This document shows positions 35,009 to 47,371 of a DNA stretch of 64,000 nucleotides, in pieces. Numbering within the stretch: position 1 is the first letter of the stretch; each line of letters starts with the position of its first letter. Source of the stretch: Ustulina deusta (Eukaryota > Ascomycota > Sordariomycetes > Xylariales > Xylariaceae). The notes beneath the pieces were generated by a model. That model made no database searches, had not been told where the DNA came from, and saw only the letters and a program-made list of their open reading frames with translations. The stretch is taken from assembly GCA_023159155.1 (NCBI GenBank), contig JAJNNX010000015.1:310001-374000 (forward strand), written 5' to 3'. The position numbers and the translations under genes were made by a program.

Positions 35009-37204
35009 ATGCCGATTGAAGTCATCAGTCTACTCTCTTCGAGTCCCTCGCGTGCGACTGGCGCGGCATCTGTCGAGACGGCGAATCGACCCGACTCGTG
35101 TGCGCCACGCAGCGCCCTTGATCACAACGAGCAAAACTTGACAACAGCAGAATCCAGCAAGAATGCGGCCGGCTCGTCTTTTCACGCCCCAATAGAGCCT
35201 CTTGCTGGAACAAAGCGGGCCTCGAACTGCCAGACCCGCCCTGACGGCGGTGGCGGCGATGATTTTCTCTTTCTATCTGATGATTTCGACACCACCGGTG
35301 ACCTAGATGGTAGTTTCTACAACAAGAAACCTCGAACGTCCCGACGCTTGTCACACCCCGGGAAGAGAGACAATGGCCTTTCTCCCCCTCGGAAAACCAA
35401 GTCCTCCGTGACCGGGTCCTCGCACCGAGGACCGCCTCAGCCCGTTAGTATAGACAAATGGAGCAACCTCGTCGAAGAGATCGAATTCAGTAGCTCCCCC
35501 GTCAACCTCACCTCGAAGGCTACTGGAAAAGCACCCGAGATATCATCCGATCCGTTTGCAAGCCCACCAAGAGAACATATACCCAAATCCACATCACATC
35601 GACCTACTTCTGCGGGCCTGCCCAAAAGCCCCAGTAAGAATGGAGGACCGGCGAATTGGAACCGGCCAGCAGAGCTTCGTACGGGTCAATTGATGAACAA
35701 CCATCATGAAACTCGGCCGTCTTCGAAGCCAACATTTATCGACCTCTCAAGCGATCCTATCAATTCCCCACCGCGCCATAAACCACAGCCAAATCCTTCG
35801 AATGCTCGTCTGAGAGCTACATGGGATCCCATATCAAGCTCCGCGCCTGAAACACATGATATTCAGAATTCACTTCCGAGCCCGTCTTTTCCTACCCGAG
35901 GAAGGCCGTACCCCGGGCCTGGGGCTGTGGCCGAGGGCGGTTCTTCCGATTCAGATGGCCTTCCGGATCTAGATAACATCGACTTCTCGAAAATCCGAGC
36001 GACGAACCATCGTCATCATCGCCCATTGTCCCGTTCAACAGCTCAGACTTCAAAACAGGCCATGAAGAAAGGGAGTAGGTCTACTGAAGAGAAAGATCGC
36101 GAGAGAAAGCAAAAGGTAGAGACTAGGGAGGCAGAGAAGGAACGAAAACGTATTGAAAAGGAGCGTACCAGGGAGGAACGTGTTCTACAAAAGGAGAGGG
36201 AAAAGGCGTTGGCCGAGGTGAACAAGCTACGGACCGATAAAAAGGCGTCCACACCAGAGATGATTGTGGATATACCTGCAAGCATCAACACTGGTCTTAA
36301 AGTACAAATTGAAGCACTTCTCAGCGACTTAAACGTTGAATACGAAACCTGGGAAAGCACGGTTGAACATGTCGTCAAATGGCGCCGCAAGGTCACATCT
36401 CGATTCAACAAGGAGATAGGGCTCTGGGAACCAACTCCCATGCGTATTCAAGATGAGGGCCATGTCTTGGTCATTGTGCAGGCAGCTGAGTTTGTCAAGT
36501 TTGTTCTTGGTGAAGAAGGTCAGGACTTGGAAGCGCATGTTTTACAGATGCAGAGCAAGTTCCCAAGTACCAAGCTCATATACCTGATTGAAGGCCTTAC
36601 CTCCTGGATGCGCAAGAACAGGAATCTTTTAAACCGGCAATTCGCCTTTGCAGTTCGGAATCTAGTAACAAGTGCTGAACCGGGCCCATCGTCTTCCCAG
36701 CCTCGTCATCGCAATAACAATCAGTTTCAAGAATATATCGATGAAGACAAAATCGAGGATGCCTTACTTTCTCTTCAAGTCCTACATGGGACGCTCGTCC
36801 ATCATACCAATGCATCTGTCGAGACGGCACAGTGGGTGTCTGTCTTCACGCAGCATATTAGCACCATTCCATATCGCAAAGCTCGCGATGCCAGTGCTGA
36901 TGCCGGGTTCTGTATGGAATCCGGCCAAGTTCGTACCGGTGATGGTGCCAAAGATACGTACATACATATGTTACAAGAAATAGCACGTGTCACGCCCCCC
37001 ATCGCTTATGGTATTGTTACGAAATATCAATCTGTGGCGGACTTGGTACGAGGGCTTGAAGAAGAAGGACCGCTGGCACTGGCAGAGTGTAGGAAAAGTG
37101 CAAATAAAGACGGTGCCCTTACTGATCGCACTATCGGCCAAGCTATCAGCAAAAGGGTACACAAGATATTTCTGGGCCGAGATCCTACTAGCACAGATGT
37201 CTAG
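35009..37204 (+). CDS. eme1: Crossover junction endonuclease subunit Eme1/Mms4
   Basis: A single exon of 731 residues. The first 340 are disordered and Ser/Pro-rich, with repeated short D-L-S-S-D-P or S-S-D-P motifs. A charged Arg/Glu/Lys helix (about 350-405) precedes a degenerate ERCC4-type nuclease fold (about 415-600: MIVDIPASI, LIYLIEGL) and a C-terminal helix-hairpin-helix-like region with PIAYGIVTKYQSVADLVRGL. Eme1 has no catalytic ERKxxxD motif, and none is seen here, consistent with the non-catalytic partner of Mus81. The pair cuts branched DNA at stalled forks and in recombination, in the nucleus (established in yeasts). Start at 35009 gives MPIEVISLLSSSPSR, a plausible N-terminus. 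Confidence 0.9.
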   Translation: MPIEVISLLSSSPSRATGAASVETANRPDSCAPRSALDHNEQNLTTAESSKNAAGSSFHAPIEPLAGTKRASNCQTRPDGGGGDDFLFLSDDFDTTGDLDGSFYNKKPRTSRRLSHPGKRDNGLSPPRKTKSSVTGSSHRGPPQPVSIDKWSNLVEEIEFSSSPVNLTSKATGKAPEISSDPFASPPREHIPKSTSHRPTSAGLPKSPSKNGGPANWNRPAELRTGQLMNNHHETRPSSKPTFIDLSSDPINSPPRHKPQPNPSNARLRATWDPISSSAPETHDIQNSLPSPSFPTRGRPYPGPGAVAEGGSSDSDGLPDLDNIDFSKIRATNHRHHRPLSRSTAQTSKQAMKKGSRSTEEKDRERKQKVETREAEKERKRIEKERTREERVLQKEREKALAEVNKLRTDKKASTPEMIVDIPASINTGLKVQIEALLSDLNVEYETWESTVEHVVKWRRKVTSRFNKEIGLWEPTPMRIQDEGHVLVIVQAAEFVKFVLGEEGQDLEAHVLQMQSKFPSTKLIYLIEGLTSWMRKNRNLLNRQFAFAVRNLVTSAEPGPSSSQPRHRNNNQFQEYIDEDKIEDALLSLQVLHGTLVHHTNASVETAQWVSVFTQHISTIPYRKARDASADAGFCMESGQVRTGDGAKDTYIHMLQEIARVTPPIAYGIVTKYQSVADLVRGLEEEGPLALAECRKSANKDGALTDRTIGQAISKRVHKIFLGRDPTSTDV

Positions 37205-37698
37205 ATTAGAATTACTCGACAACTAGCCAGCATCATCCCTAATCAATCAGCTCCTCCATATGAATAGACAATAATGAATCATGAGGACTCGGTGATATTA
37301 TCACATAACAAACGCCTGATACCCCTCGACCGACTTCACCTTAGCCTGCACAAACTGGACAGCATGATGCCAATACACCTCGTGATTTTTTATGCACTAG
37401 CTCAATCCACTCTTGGGGTATTACTCTAAGAAGAGCATTTACCCCAGCTTAGCTAGTACGGAGCGCCCAGGCGGGCATAGTGTGTTGCAGCTGAAGAAAA
37501 GAGGTCCCATCTTTTCAGGCAGGGAGTATCTTGGCGTGAAATGTGTAGGTCATGCTGTTCTTTAGTATATATAATCTCATTCTGCCTCTTCGTACTTTCT
37601 TGTCTGCCATGCTAGCCAAGCATCCTACATTGGCCCCCCCTCTCAACAAGTAATTGGGCTCGTAATTTTCACACTCCGCAGCCCGAGTACGATCGAAA
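37205..37698. other. Spacer between EME1 and the DUF4246 gene
   Basis: 494 bases between two plus-strand genes. No gene or repeat seen. Confidence 0.6.
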
Positions 37699-39944
37699 AT
37701 GGAAAGCGATACCTCACGCCTAGAGCTGCCAGGCTTTGGCAAGCCCTTGACCCAACTTTCACAGCAGCGCGAGGGGAAATACTTCATGCATGCGCTCTGG
37801 GATGCCTGGCGCTTCGAGAGTGCTGGCCTAAAACTTCGAGAGGTCCGCATGATGGAGTTCATGAACCAAATCACGGACAAGCCTGAATGGGACCGCAAGG
37901 TATTTGACGAGGAAATCGTGAATACCTGGCGTAAGGAGGCAATGGGCCCTGGGGCACAGCAGATGGATCTTGATGGCGACGTATATATGGTTAGTCCCCT
38001 GGAGTGTTTTATTCCCCCTTTTGGCATGTCTCAGAGCCCTAAATTGCCTTAACGGGCATTTTCTGCTCCTGCTACTCCTGCATGCTCCCGAAACCCTGAG
38101 TAATTCTTACTATAAGTGGATATTATTGACTCCAGTGTTATAACAGACACAGAAGATGTTTGATAATGTGAGTGGCTCTATTTCCCGTTATATGGCATCC
38201 CTCACTTTGTCTCGGGAGCAAACACTGTTATGTGATAGCACAAGGTTGACGACGTAATAGTGCATCAAAGAGCTCCGCGACAAAGTCCATGAGTACCAAG
38301 ACACTAGGTTGATCAGCATTCTTGATGCGGAAGTTGAAGTTGTCAAATCAGACTCAGCCATCCCATCTTCTCTTGCCGACCTATTAAAAGCTGCAGTGAA
38401 GCCCTTAGAGGACGTACCAGAGCGTCAGAAAGATTGGCATCCTGGGTCCGAACACATGGTCCTGGACCTACTACATCCATCGCTATTCCCCATGGTTTAC
38501 GGGACTTCGCGTGTTCTGCCATATGGCAAGGTTCCCCTTCGCGGCTGTGCAAAGCTCAGTGGTAATGGCGAGACCTATACCTTGCCTAACCAGACGTCAC
38601 GGGGCTCAGGAGAACCAGCTTTACTAGGCAGTACTCAGTGGCTCCCTAGTGATATCGCTTGGGCCCCTTTAGGTGGCACGCGAATTACTAGTTACATCAA
38701 TAATTTGCATCCAGATGACCATGCTGAGCTGTACGGAGTGCTTGAGCAGTTTGTCGCTGCCGCTGTACCACTTTGGGAACGCTGCTTGTACACAGATGGC
38801 TGCAACAACGATGTTAGTACGTGCTTCTAAGTCATTAATCTCTCGATTCGGCAAAAGTTTCTGCTCTCACATATTATATGTTCCTCTTTATTCCCTCCCC
38901 ACCTTGAGAATGTATTCAATCTTCAGCATAAGTGATAGTTTTCGACTCACCACTTTTACAGCGAAACCACGGATCAGTCAAATGACCCAAGGCGACGATG
39001 AAGATTTTTTCTTCCCCGAGGGTGTGGTTTATGATCGCTCACCACTTCTAGAGGGCGAAGACGACGAAGATTATATGTGGACGGATGAATATTACAACTG
39101 GAAGATCGAACACCGCGTCCTAACTTGGCCAGAACCAGATGACTATGATCCATCTCGCGCGCGTTCCGCAGAGATGCGGCCCAATCTCCGAGCTATGTTT
39201 CCCGATGGATTACAGGTGATCTTCAAGCTCGCCAACATCCATCTCTCGCCGTCCAACCCCCAGTGCGGAGGCGGCTCTCTACATGTTGAAGGCGCGCTCA
39301 ACGACCGCATCGTAGCAACCGCGATCTTCTATTATGATAGCGATAATATAACCGAGAGTGTCTTGACACTGCACCACCCTGTTGATTCTGAGGAATTGCG
39401 TATGATCCCTCCACAGAGTGAATTTGAGTCTCTGGAACGCTGGCTGGGAATTTCAACCGAGGACCCGGCATTGCAGCGACTTGGAAGGGTAATCACGCGG
39501 GAGGGAAGATTCATTGCATTTCCTAACGTTCTAGCACATCAAGTACAGCCGTTCAGGCTCGCCGACGACAGCCGACCGGGTCACAGGAAGATCCTGGCTA
39601 TGTTTCTAGTTGACCCGCACATCCGCGTCCTGTCTACGTCCGTCGTACCACCGCAGCGTAAGGATTGGTGGGCTCGTGAGGTCCGGAAGATCGGTCCGTT
39701 GTCCGTATTACCAGCAGAGATATTTGATCTAATCATTGAATTTGTTCATGGTTTCCCCATGAGCTGGGAGGACGCAGTTGCCACTCGAGAGCTTCTTATG
39801 CGTGAGCGGAGCTGGGCGAAGGATGCGTTCGACCACAAGATGGAGGAAGTAAGTTTTCAGTGTTCTATGCGTGATTGACTTTCCCTCCAACTAGAAACTA
39901 ACGTGTCATCTACATAGAACACTTACAATTTCTGTGAACATTAA
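37699..39944 (+). CDS. DUF4246 family protein
   Basis: Exons 37699-37989, 38147-38167, 38261-38816, 38962-39848 and 39918-39944 encode 593 residues. Exon 2 is only 21 nt and joins DGDVYM to TQKMFDN, after which CIKELRDK continues. The order is that of fungal DUF4246 proteins: LELPGFGKPL at the start, MMEFMNQITDKPEWDRKVFD, KDWHPGSEHMVLDLLHPSLF, then HVEGALNDRIVATAIFYYDS, VLAHQVQPF, and HRKILAMFLVDPHIRV. The spacing of His-x-Glu, a later His and an Arg resembles 2-oxoglutarate/Fe(II) oxygenases, but that is inference and the family has no proven activity that I know of. The ends of exons 3 and 5 are the least certain. Confidence 0.82.
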
Positions 39945-40109
39945 TTCGTGTTACCCTGGCCGGTCGTTATTATTACCTGTATCATAGTTGCAGGGAAAGT
40001 GCTAAACACACTGTCACTGTTGTGTCCAAAAGCGTTGTCTATTATTCACTCTAATCATCAGGTCTTACTATATATAAAATCTCCTGTCTCTCCAGAGTCC
40101 TCTTCATAT

Positions 40110-41050
40110 CTTGGCTATCCTATGTCATTCAGACCACTAATTACTACCAGAGCCATCACAGACGGCTTAAGATAATCAACCGCATTGACACCTTCATCAA
40201 AAGGCCAATTCAAAATCGGAGGATGTGTATATACCACTACATTAGTTTCCTCTATGGGCATAAAGACCCAAATGCCGCACATATCGCGCCAACCCTCTGT
40301 CGACGAGTCCACAGGCTTTCTCACGAGCCAATGTGTGATCCAGGTCTACAACGCAAGACTCACTCCAGAGCCAAGATTATGTGGGGAGTGCTAAGGTCCC
40401 TTAAATAAATTTCGCAAGGAATGGGCTAAAAACAAATCCAAATGGCGAGTTGAGACATTGCCAACGGCAGTTATTCGGAACCTAGAAAGAAAGAGAGTCG
40501 AGATTTAACCCACCGCGTATTCATCAAGGGACCTAATGAAGGCCTATCGCATGCTGAGAACATCCAGACCTGCGATATAAATAAAGCTACAATTAGGGAG
40601 GGGAGAGATTATTGTTCCGCGCCGACCGGAAGTGGAGGGACTAGGAGACTCGCGAAACTTCTCTAAGAAAACGCGAGTATCTGACCGAGTCGGAGTATGA
40701 GGGTGCCGAACAAAAATAAGAGAGTCCGAAGTGGAGCATGCCAATGATATTGACAGACAGTGTCCTATGGACCGGGAGATCTGTACAGATCTTCGCGTTG
40801 AATCCCAGAAGAGAGACACTCTTTTTTAAGGTTGATCTCAACACGATTATTCATACGATGAGCCGATGGACTCTGATGACGACGACTACAACAACGCCGG
40901 GGAACCCGTGTGGGAAGATTTTCTTCGTACGAAACCCGCTGCCGGATCAGTATTTCGATATCCGTCGATTAAGGGATGGTGAGCAAGAGGATGATTCCGA
41001 CGGTAATCCGCCCCCCCCCCCCCCCCCCCCCGGCGGGGGCCGCGGCGGAA
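40110..41050. pseudogene. Decayed protein-coding region, strand uncertain
   Basis: Protein-like reading is spread over about 0.9 kb but broken by stops on both strands. On minus, pieces such as RDMCGIWVFMPIEETNVVVY, CSFIYIAGLDVLSM and STSGRRGTIISPLP follow one another with single stops between. On plus, RRMCIYHYISFLYGHKDPN, FRKEWAKNKSKWRVETLPT, and further on MDSDDDDYNNAGEPVWEDF also look coding. TGA and TAG stops at places where CGA or CAG would fit suggest mutation decay. I do not recognise the parent family. Confidence 0.4.
41011..41031. repeat. 21-base C homopolymer
   Basis: An uninterrupted run of 21 C followed by GGCGGGGGC. It lies at the edge of the decayed gene. The length in any assembly may be unreliable. 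Confidence 0.9.
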
Positions 41051-42965
41051 TAAACCACTTGCCATCCATGGCTAATTCCGTACTTGCTTATAGCGTGAAT
41101 GCATGTTTTATATTACGATCCGGTGTTTTTCTGGTTTGACCGTAAAGGGGAAATTTCCTAGTATTTTGGGGGTTTTGTGCTGCAGTTCTATTCCGTATTA
41201 GCGTTTTCGAAGGCTAAAACCTAGTATATTTTAAACATCAATAAACCTTAGTTTTCATAGTATATGATATTAATAGTATGCTGTTTTCATTGCATTTGTT
41301 TTAGTTGGTTCACCCGACTGGCTAGACCAGGCAAACAACCAAACTTCAGACTCCTATTATGTCACTGGCTACTCTGATCATCAAATTCAAATGTAATATA
41401 TGTGACTCCGAGAACAGTTTGATTGTTTGGTATCCATGCAAACCAAAGCCGTTACTGAATACGCCGAATAGTTAATAATTGGCCAAAGGGCGGAAGATCT
41501 GATCGAATCACCACGATAGCTAGAAAAAGAGATTATTGACTTTAATATCTTTCAAGTTAGGGTGTCTGCGCCGTCGAGTAACGCAACAGCAAGGTTAGTG
41601 GAACTTCCAAGCTTATGAACAAATTGAAAATCCGTGAGGGAACATGAGAGATTCTTGGGGTGATTTGAACAAAATTGGCAACCTGTGTAGAATAAGGGGT
41701 ATTCTGCAATATAGGTTAACAGGGTGATTGGTTCATTCTTGACGTTCTACTTATCCTATCGCAGTGTTACGTCTGGTTCTAAGAGACCTATAACTTGGAT
41801 TCTGCCCTTTTGGATAATACTTCATATTTGTAGTATTAGCCAACCTGCCATTATTTTAGGTACTTTAGGCAAGACGTTTGGATATTCGAAATCGGCAGGG
41901 ACCAGATAATACCCGACAACGTCAAGGTTCTTACATAGTGTTGTGAAGCATTACCAAATAATGAACATCACAACAGAGTCTAGAATTTATATATTTCTAC
42001 TGATTATGTCAAGAGTGGTCAACTATAGGGATGGGCTATGATTGATGTTTTTGCGCGAAGGGTTTTAACTGGCTTCGGTGGTTAACCCTTGACTATAAAC
42101 ACATTGCTTCTTGGTTCCAGAGGTGCAGCGTCACGGCAAGCTATAACGAATAATGACAATTCTGACCAAATATTAGTATGCTGATTGACCTAGCAGAGTG
42201 GATTCAAACTGGCTCATATCACAAACGATCTCTCGAGTGCAGTTGAGGTGATCCATATTGACCTAACTATCCAAATTCTCTCTGCAGCCTAGGGAGCTGG
42301 GATTTCTCGCTACACATTGTGTGATCACCTTAACAATTTTATCGCGCTTCCGGATACGCAATAACGGTGTTCCGTCAATTGGTTGGTTGGTGATCTCTGC
42401 AACCCATATACAGAGATCACCATATAGCCGTTGACTCTGCCCCACCTAACCGTCACAGTATCCTACCTTATTATTGTAATGGGCGGATCAGGGAGCGTGC
42501 AACCTATCTGGGTGATATCGCTATGTAGTCGTTGTGAGCTCCAAAGAGTCTAGTATAGTGATGGTACCTATCCTCCGTCGTTGCACTTGACCGGATTCAA
42601 CTCGGAATTGGGAGTCCGGACTGTCGCCATGCGCCTCGGCACGCCGTCACATAAGTAAGCACCGCCCAATAAGATGACAATGCCAATTGCCTAGTCTGAA
42701 TAATAAGTTTTCCAAGTCCACCAATCTGCGGTGTGTCTACAGGCTGGGTTGTCCTCAAACATGATGATGATCCTACGTGGTCGATACATCGCTCACATTT
42801 CCCACTAATCGGCAAGAACCTCATGACAGGTGACCAAGACCGGGCGATGGCCTAAAAACTATATAGGCTTACGTAGTGTTCAGAATACCGGCAGATAAGA
42901 TTGCCTCTCCACAACTATTCTAACGACTGCCATCCTTTGCCGTTGATAAATCGACATAGCTCAAG
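41051..42965. other. AT-rich spacer upstream of the LPMO gene
   Basis: About 1.9 kb with many stops in all frames and no supported gene. AT-rich and TpA-rich, possibly RIP-affected. The last 150 bases are the LPMO promoter, with CTATATAGG at about 42859. Confidence 0.55.
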
Positions 42966-43962
42966 ATGCGATATTCTGCTATTATCGTGGCACTTGCCAC
43001 CTCAATTCCTCGATTGGTTTCGGCCCATGGCTTTGTCAGTGGTGTTGAAGTTAATGGAGTGTGGACTGCGGGATCAGATCCAGTCTGGTATTACTATCCC
43101 GCGGGCACAGCTCCGGCTACAGCAGGATGGGATTCTCTAAACCAGGATCTCGGGTTCGTTGAACCAAACAATTTCGGCACATCTGATATCGCCTGCCACA
43201 AATCGGCCACGGTCGGTAAAAATTTCGTCAACATCAATGCCGGCGGTACCATCACGTTCTACTGGAATACGTGGCCGGACTCCCACAAGGGGCCTATCAT
43301 CAATTATATTGCGCCCTACGGAAGTGAGTCCAGCTTTCCATAATCATACCCTAGTTCGCATAGGCGACTGAACTACAACATTAACCCTCATAGCCTCCGC
43401 CGGCAGCTTGCAGTGGAACAAAATTAGCCAGTCCAGTATCGTCAGCGGCACGACTTGGGTGACCGATACGCTGATAGCTAACAATTTCACGTCGTCCATC
43501 ACAATACCCAAAAACCTGAAGGCTGGCGACTATGTAATCCGGCATGAGATCAGTAAGTAATTCTCTTTTCTCTTTTCTCTCTCCCTCTCTCTCTTTTCTC
43601 TTCCTTTTTTGCTTTTCCTGTCCCGGTGACTCCTAGAGCACGAAGCCCCCTTTCGAGTGGATATACCCTAGAAGACTTCTGTAGCCCCGAAAAAAACTCG
43701 TAGAGTGTGCTCAAAATGGCGGTAACTGACTCAGAGTATTATTACAGTTGCCCTTCATGGAGGCCAGAATCTTAATGGTGCCCAAAACTACCCGCAGTGC
43801 CTTAATCTAAGGGTATCTGGAAGTGGCAGTATTTCTCCCAGCGGTGGTACAGCCGGCAGTAGTTTGTACACGAGCACTGACCCGGGGATCTTGTTCAATC
43901 TGTACATTTCTTACACCAGTTATCCCTACCCGGGTCCGGCCCTGTGGACTGCCGCAAATTAA
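42966..43962 (+). CDS. AA9 lytic polysaccharide monooxygenase (former GH61)
   Basis: Exons 42966-43323, 43394-43552 and 43748-43962 encode 243 residues. The signal peptide (1-20, [20 protein letters not shown]) leaves His21 as the mature N-terminus, as required for the copper histidine brace. The second brace His is probably His107 in [11 protein letters not shown]. Later motifs fit AA9: [19 protein letters not shown], then [17 protein letters not shown] with the axial Tyr in NYPQC, and a short end. There is no cellulose-binding module. The secreted enzyme oxidatively cleaves cellulose or hemicellulose with copper and a reductant plus O2 or H2O2 (family knowledge). Intron 2 (195 nt) begins with a long CT-rich stretch (43561-43620). 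Confidence 0.93.
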
Positions 43963-44543
43963 CAAGATCTTGAGAGTTCAACATGAGGACCGAAATCTAG
44001 TAGGTCGACGATGGAACAAAATATCGACCAGGGATAAGCGGTATGCGTCTTGTCGGGTTTCCTGGAGCGGAGAGCTGGGTGATGGTGTTCGGCTCGTTCA
44101 GGATAGTTTATTATTTAAATATTACGACCCATCAGTTTCCTAATATGCAGCCCAACCTTGCCCCCGGCAGAGTTCACTTCCCAATGTCAATCTGATATCT
44201 AGCATTGTCTTCATAGTGAGTGGCAGATTTGGCATTTTCACCTCAATTCAGGGTAACGGTTCTTCAGCATTACGAGCAGAAAGCTAACGTCAAGTATGGG
44301 AGAGGCTATGGCTGGGCCAGGTGGCTCGTGGCTTGTGGCGCGGTCGCATCCCTACATACACTAAGACCGGGATCCATTATGTATTCCGTGCATCTGGGCT
44401 TCGCTTTTCCTCAAGTTTGTGTTTTCTTTTTAATACTGGTGACACGTCCTCCCCGAGACGCGCATTGGTTCCTCTCTAACTGCCCCCCTCTGGCGGCCGG
44501 CCTTTGCACCTCTTGAAACGCTGTGGTTTACAGATTGACCGAC
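43963..44543. other. Spacer between the LPMO and F-box/ankyrin genes
   Basis: 581 bases between two plus-strand genes. Short frames at 44220-44516 have no motif. Nothing else seen. Confidence 0.55.
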
Positions 44544-47371
44544 ATGAGCCTTACAGACCTTCCCACTGAGCTTTTGGAGATATCGTTGGCTTTCCTTATC
44601 CCAGACCGTTGGAATAAGAGCCGAACTCGCCCCGCATGTCTTCAACTCAGGCTGGTTTGCAGTAAGATTGCACTTCCCAATCAGTGAGAAGAGATGTCCT
44701 TTCTAACTGCCATTTTGTTCTCAAGAGCGGTTCGATGACATTGTTTCGTGCCATGCACTCCGGAAATTAGATCAGGACCACCTCCTCGAGAGATCCTGGC
44801 GCTTGAACAGCTCGTCAGTCAAATGGCTATTGGCAACAAAACTTAAGGCCAGCCGCCGTATTGCGACAGGGCTCGCCGTAGCTGTCTGGGGTTCGGTATT
44901 ATCAATTGGGCTCTGGAGGATCTGCAAATCTGAGGCTGCTCAAGAGGAAGAATATCTCAATGCTGCGTGCGATATGCTGATTGCAAGCTGGGGTCATCGT
45001 TGGGCATGCAAACAGCTCGAAACCTTATCGGGTAGTTCGTTTCATTCGCCTCCTCCCAAGACGAAAGGTTTAGATGACGGGCGCGAAGGACAGTTTCTGG
45101 AGCATCAGCGGGTAATAGAGGCCATGGCATGCTTTCACAGTCTTCACGTGGCGGCGTACTATGGGGATAGTTCGATCGTGCAAACATTGCTGGAGAACGA
45201 TATCAATCCAAACCTGTCGAACGAATATTTTGGCTCTGCATTGTTCGCTGCTTCTTACAGCGGCCATACGGATATAGCACGCCTCTTGATCGAACATGGA
45301 GCCGCTCTAGACGGCAAGGGACTTCTCGGGACGCCACTAGAGGCGGCGGCATATCAAGGACACGTTGAAATTCTGCGATTGCTACTGGACAGATGGATTA
45401 ACGTGGGCAGCAATGACAGGACAACCAGATGCCTGCTCTACGCGTCCGAACAGGGACACACGCGGGCTGTGCAGCTGCTATTAGAACGACGTGACGTTGA
45501 TGTTAATGCTAGAGATCATATCGGCCAAAGTCCGCTCTTACTTGCGGCGCGGAACGGACATCTGGAGGTGGCCAGACGTGAGTTACCGCTGGAGTCATTT
45601 TCTTCCCTTTCTAGTAACTTGAGAGCTCCCGAAATGTCTCAGGAATGTCTCAGGAGTATGTTTCGGGAGCATGTTTCGAGAGCCCCAAAATTGCTTAAAA
45701 GAGGAATTACTGACTCCAGCGGTTATAGTGCTCTCGGCACGGCCCGATGTACTCCCAAACATCCAGGATAACTATGGCTATACGGCTTTGTTTTGGGTAT
45801 CAAGGAACGGGTCAATTGACCTAGTACGGCTCCTTCTTTTATGGAAAGACATCGACCCGAATCTAGTGAATGATAAAGGCTACACACCGCTAGCAACTGC
45901 TGCCCTTCGGGGACATGAGGCGATAGTGCGGTTGTTCGTGGAGCGGAATGACGTGCAACCCCGTTTCGGGGATGGGAAACACTGCCCTCTATGGTGTGCA
46001 GTCATCGGGGGACACGAGAGGATACTGAGGCTTTTCCTGAAACAATATGACATCAGGCCAGATGACTATGACCTCCACGGCATGTCATTGCTTGGGTGGG
46101 CTTCGCAGGAGGGACACGCGGATGTAGTGAACCTGCTCTTAGGACGAGGCGACGTGAACCCAAGTCTCCCAGCCGGCTCAGGTTTTACGCCACTGTTCTT
46201 GGCGGCAGAACGCGGCCATGATGGAGTTGTACGGCTTCTTTTGGCGCGTAGAGATGTTGATCCAAACCTCGGCCCGAATTTCTCTGGTACACGTGGTACA
46301 CCCTTGGGAAGTGCTGTTCGTAACGGCCACGAAACCATCGTCCGATCGTTTCTCGAACGTCATGATACAAATCCCAATAAATCAGATGGAGGCTTTGCGC
46401 CTCTCTGTATGGCAGCAATGGATGGTAAGACAGGGATTATACGGCTCCTGTTGAAGAGGTTCGACATCAATCTCAATGTAACAGACATGGAAGGCAGGAC
46501 ACCATTATGGCACGCGACAGCCGAAGGCCAGGATTCCATAGTAGGACTTCTCCTGTCGCAAGATGGTATAAATCCAAACATGGTGTCGGATGAATACCAA
46601 ACACCACTCCAAATAGCCGCATCCCGAGGATATGAGACCATAGTACAGCAATTTCTAGTGCGAAATGATGTCAATCCAAATGGAAATAGCATTGACGGCA
46701 CACCACTTTGGCAAGCAGCAAGGTACGGTCAAGACACTATTATGCGGATATTGCTAGAGAGGCCTGAGGTGGATCTGAATCTCCCGTCAGAGGAGTACGA
46801 TGGAATAATCTGCGCACCCGTAAGGAACAGTGGGTACTTAAGTGACAAAACCTATCGCTTCCGGGGTAGGAGAGTACGAGCTGGCAAAGAAACTCCTCTC
46901 TCTGTCGCATCTCGGAAAGGCAAGGAGTCGAGTGTCAGGTTACTGCTAGAGCAACCTTATATCGACCCTAATATCGTGGATAGTTTCAGACGGTCACCGC
47001 TATGGTCGGCGGCTTTCATGGGCCATTCTGATATCGTACGACTTCTTCTGAATCATTCCATGACATGCCCCAATCTCCGTGATATCGAAGGCTGGACACC
47101 CTTACTCGTTTCCGCAAATGAGGGATACAGCACCATCGTGGAGGTTCTACTAAGGCGTATCGACACAGACCCGAATATTGCCAATGAGGACGGCTGGACG
47201 CCACTGCTCATAGCTGCGAATGATGGAAATGAAGACATAGTACGGCATCTATTACAGCATCCCAACATTAAATTAGACTTGGCACTGAGCGATGGCACGA
47301 CGCCGCTGATGCTATCTCGTCAACGTGGTCATGATGGGGTAGATCACTTGTTGATGGAGGAAGGACAATGA
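44544..47371 (+). CDS. F-box and ankyrin-repeat protein
   Basis: Exons 44544-44661, 44726-45577 and 45729-47371 encode 870 residues. The N-terminus is F-box-like (MSLTDLPTELLEISLAFLIP). A link segment has one hydrophobic stretch (TGLAVAVWGSVLSIGLW). From about 175 to the end there are some 18-20 ankyrin repeats of roughly 34 residues, with units such as TPLATAALRGHEAIVRLF and TPLLIAANDGNEDIVRHLL; many carry DPN or NPN in the turn. Fungal F-box/ankyrin proteins are thought to be substrate adaptors of SCF ubiquitin ligases (inferred here). The exon 2-3 joint restores a repeat (LEVARLLLSARPDVLPN), supporting the 151-nt intron. Repeat number probably varies between strains. Confidence 0.85.

Noticed and set aside
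35009..43962. A possible functional cluster of EME1, DUF4246 and LPMO genes
   Set aside because: Products act in different compartments and processes, spacing is wide, and nothing indicates shared regulation.
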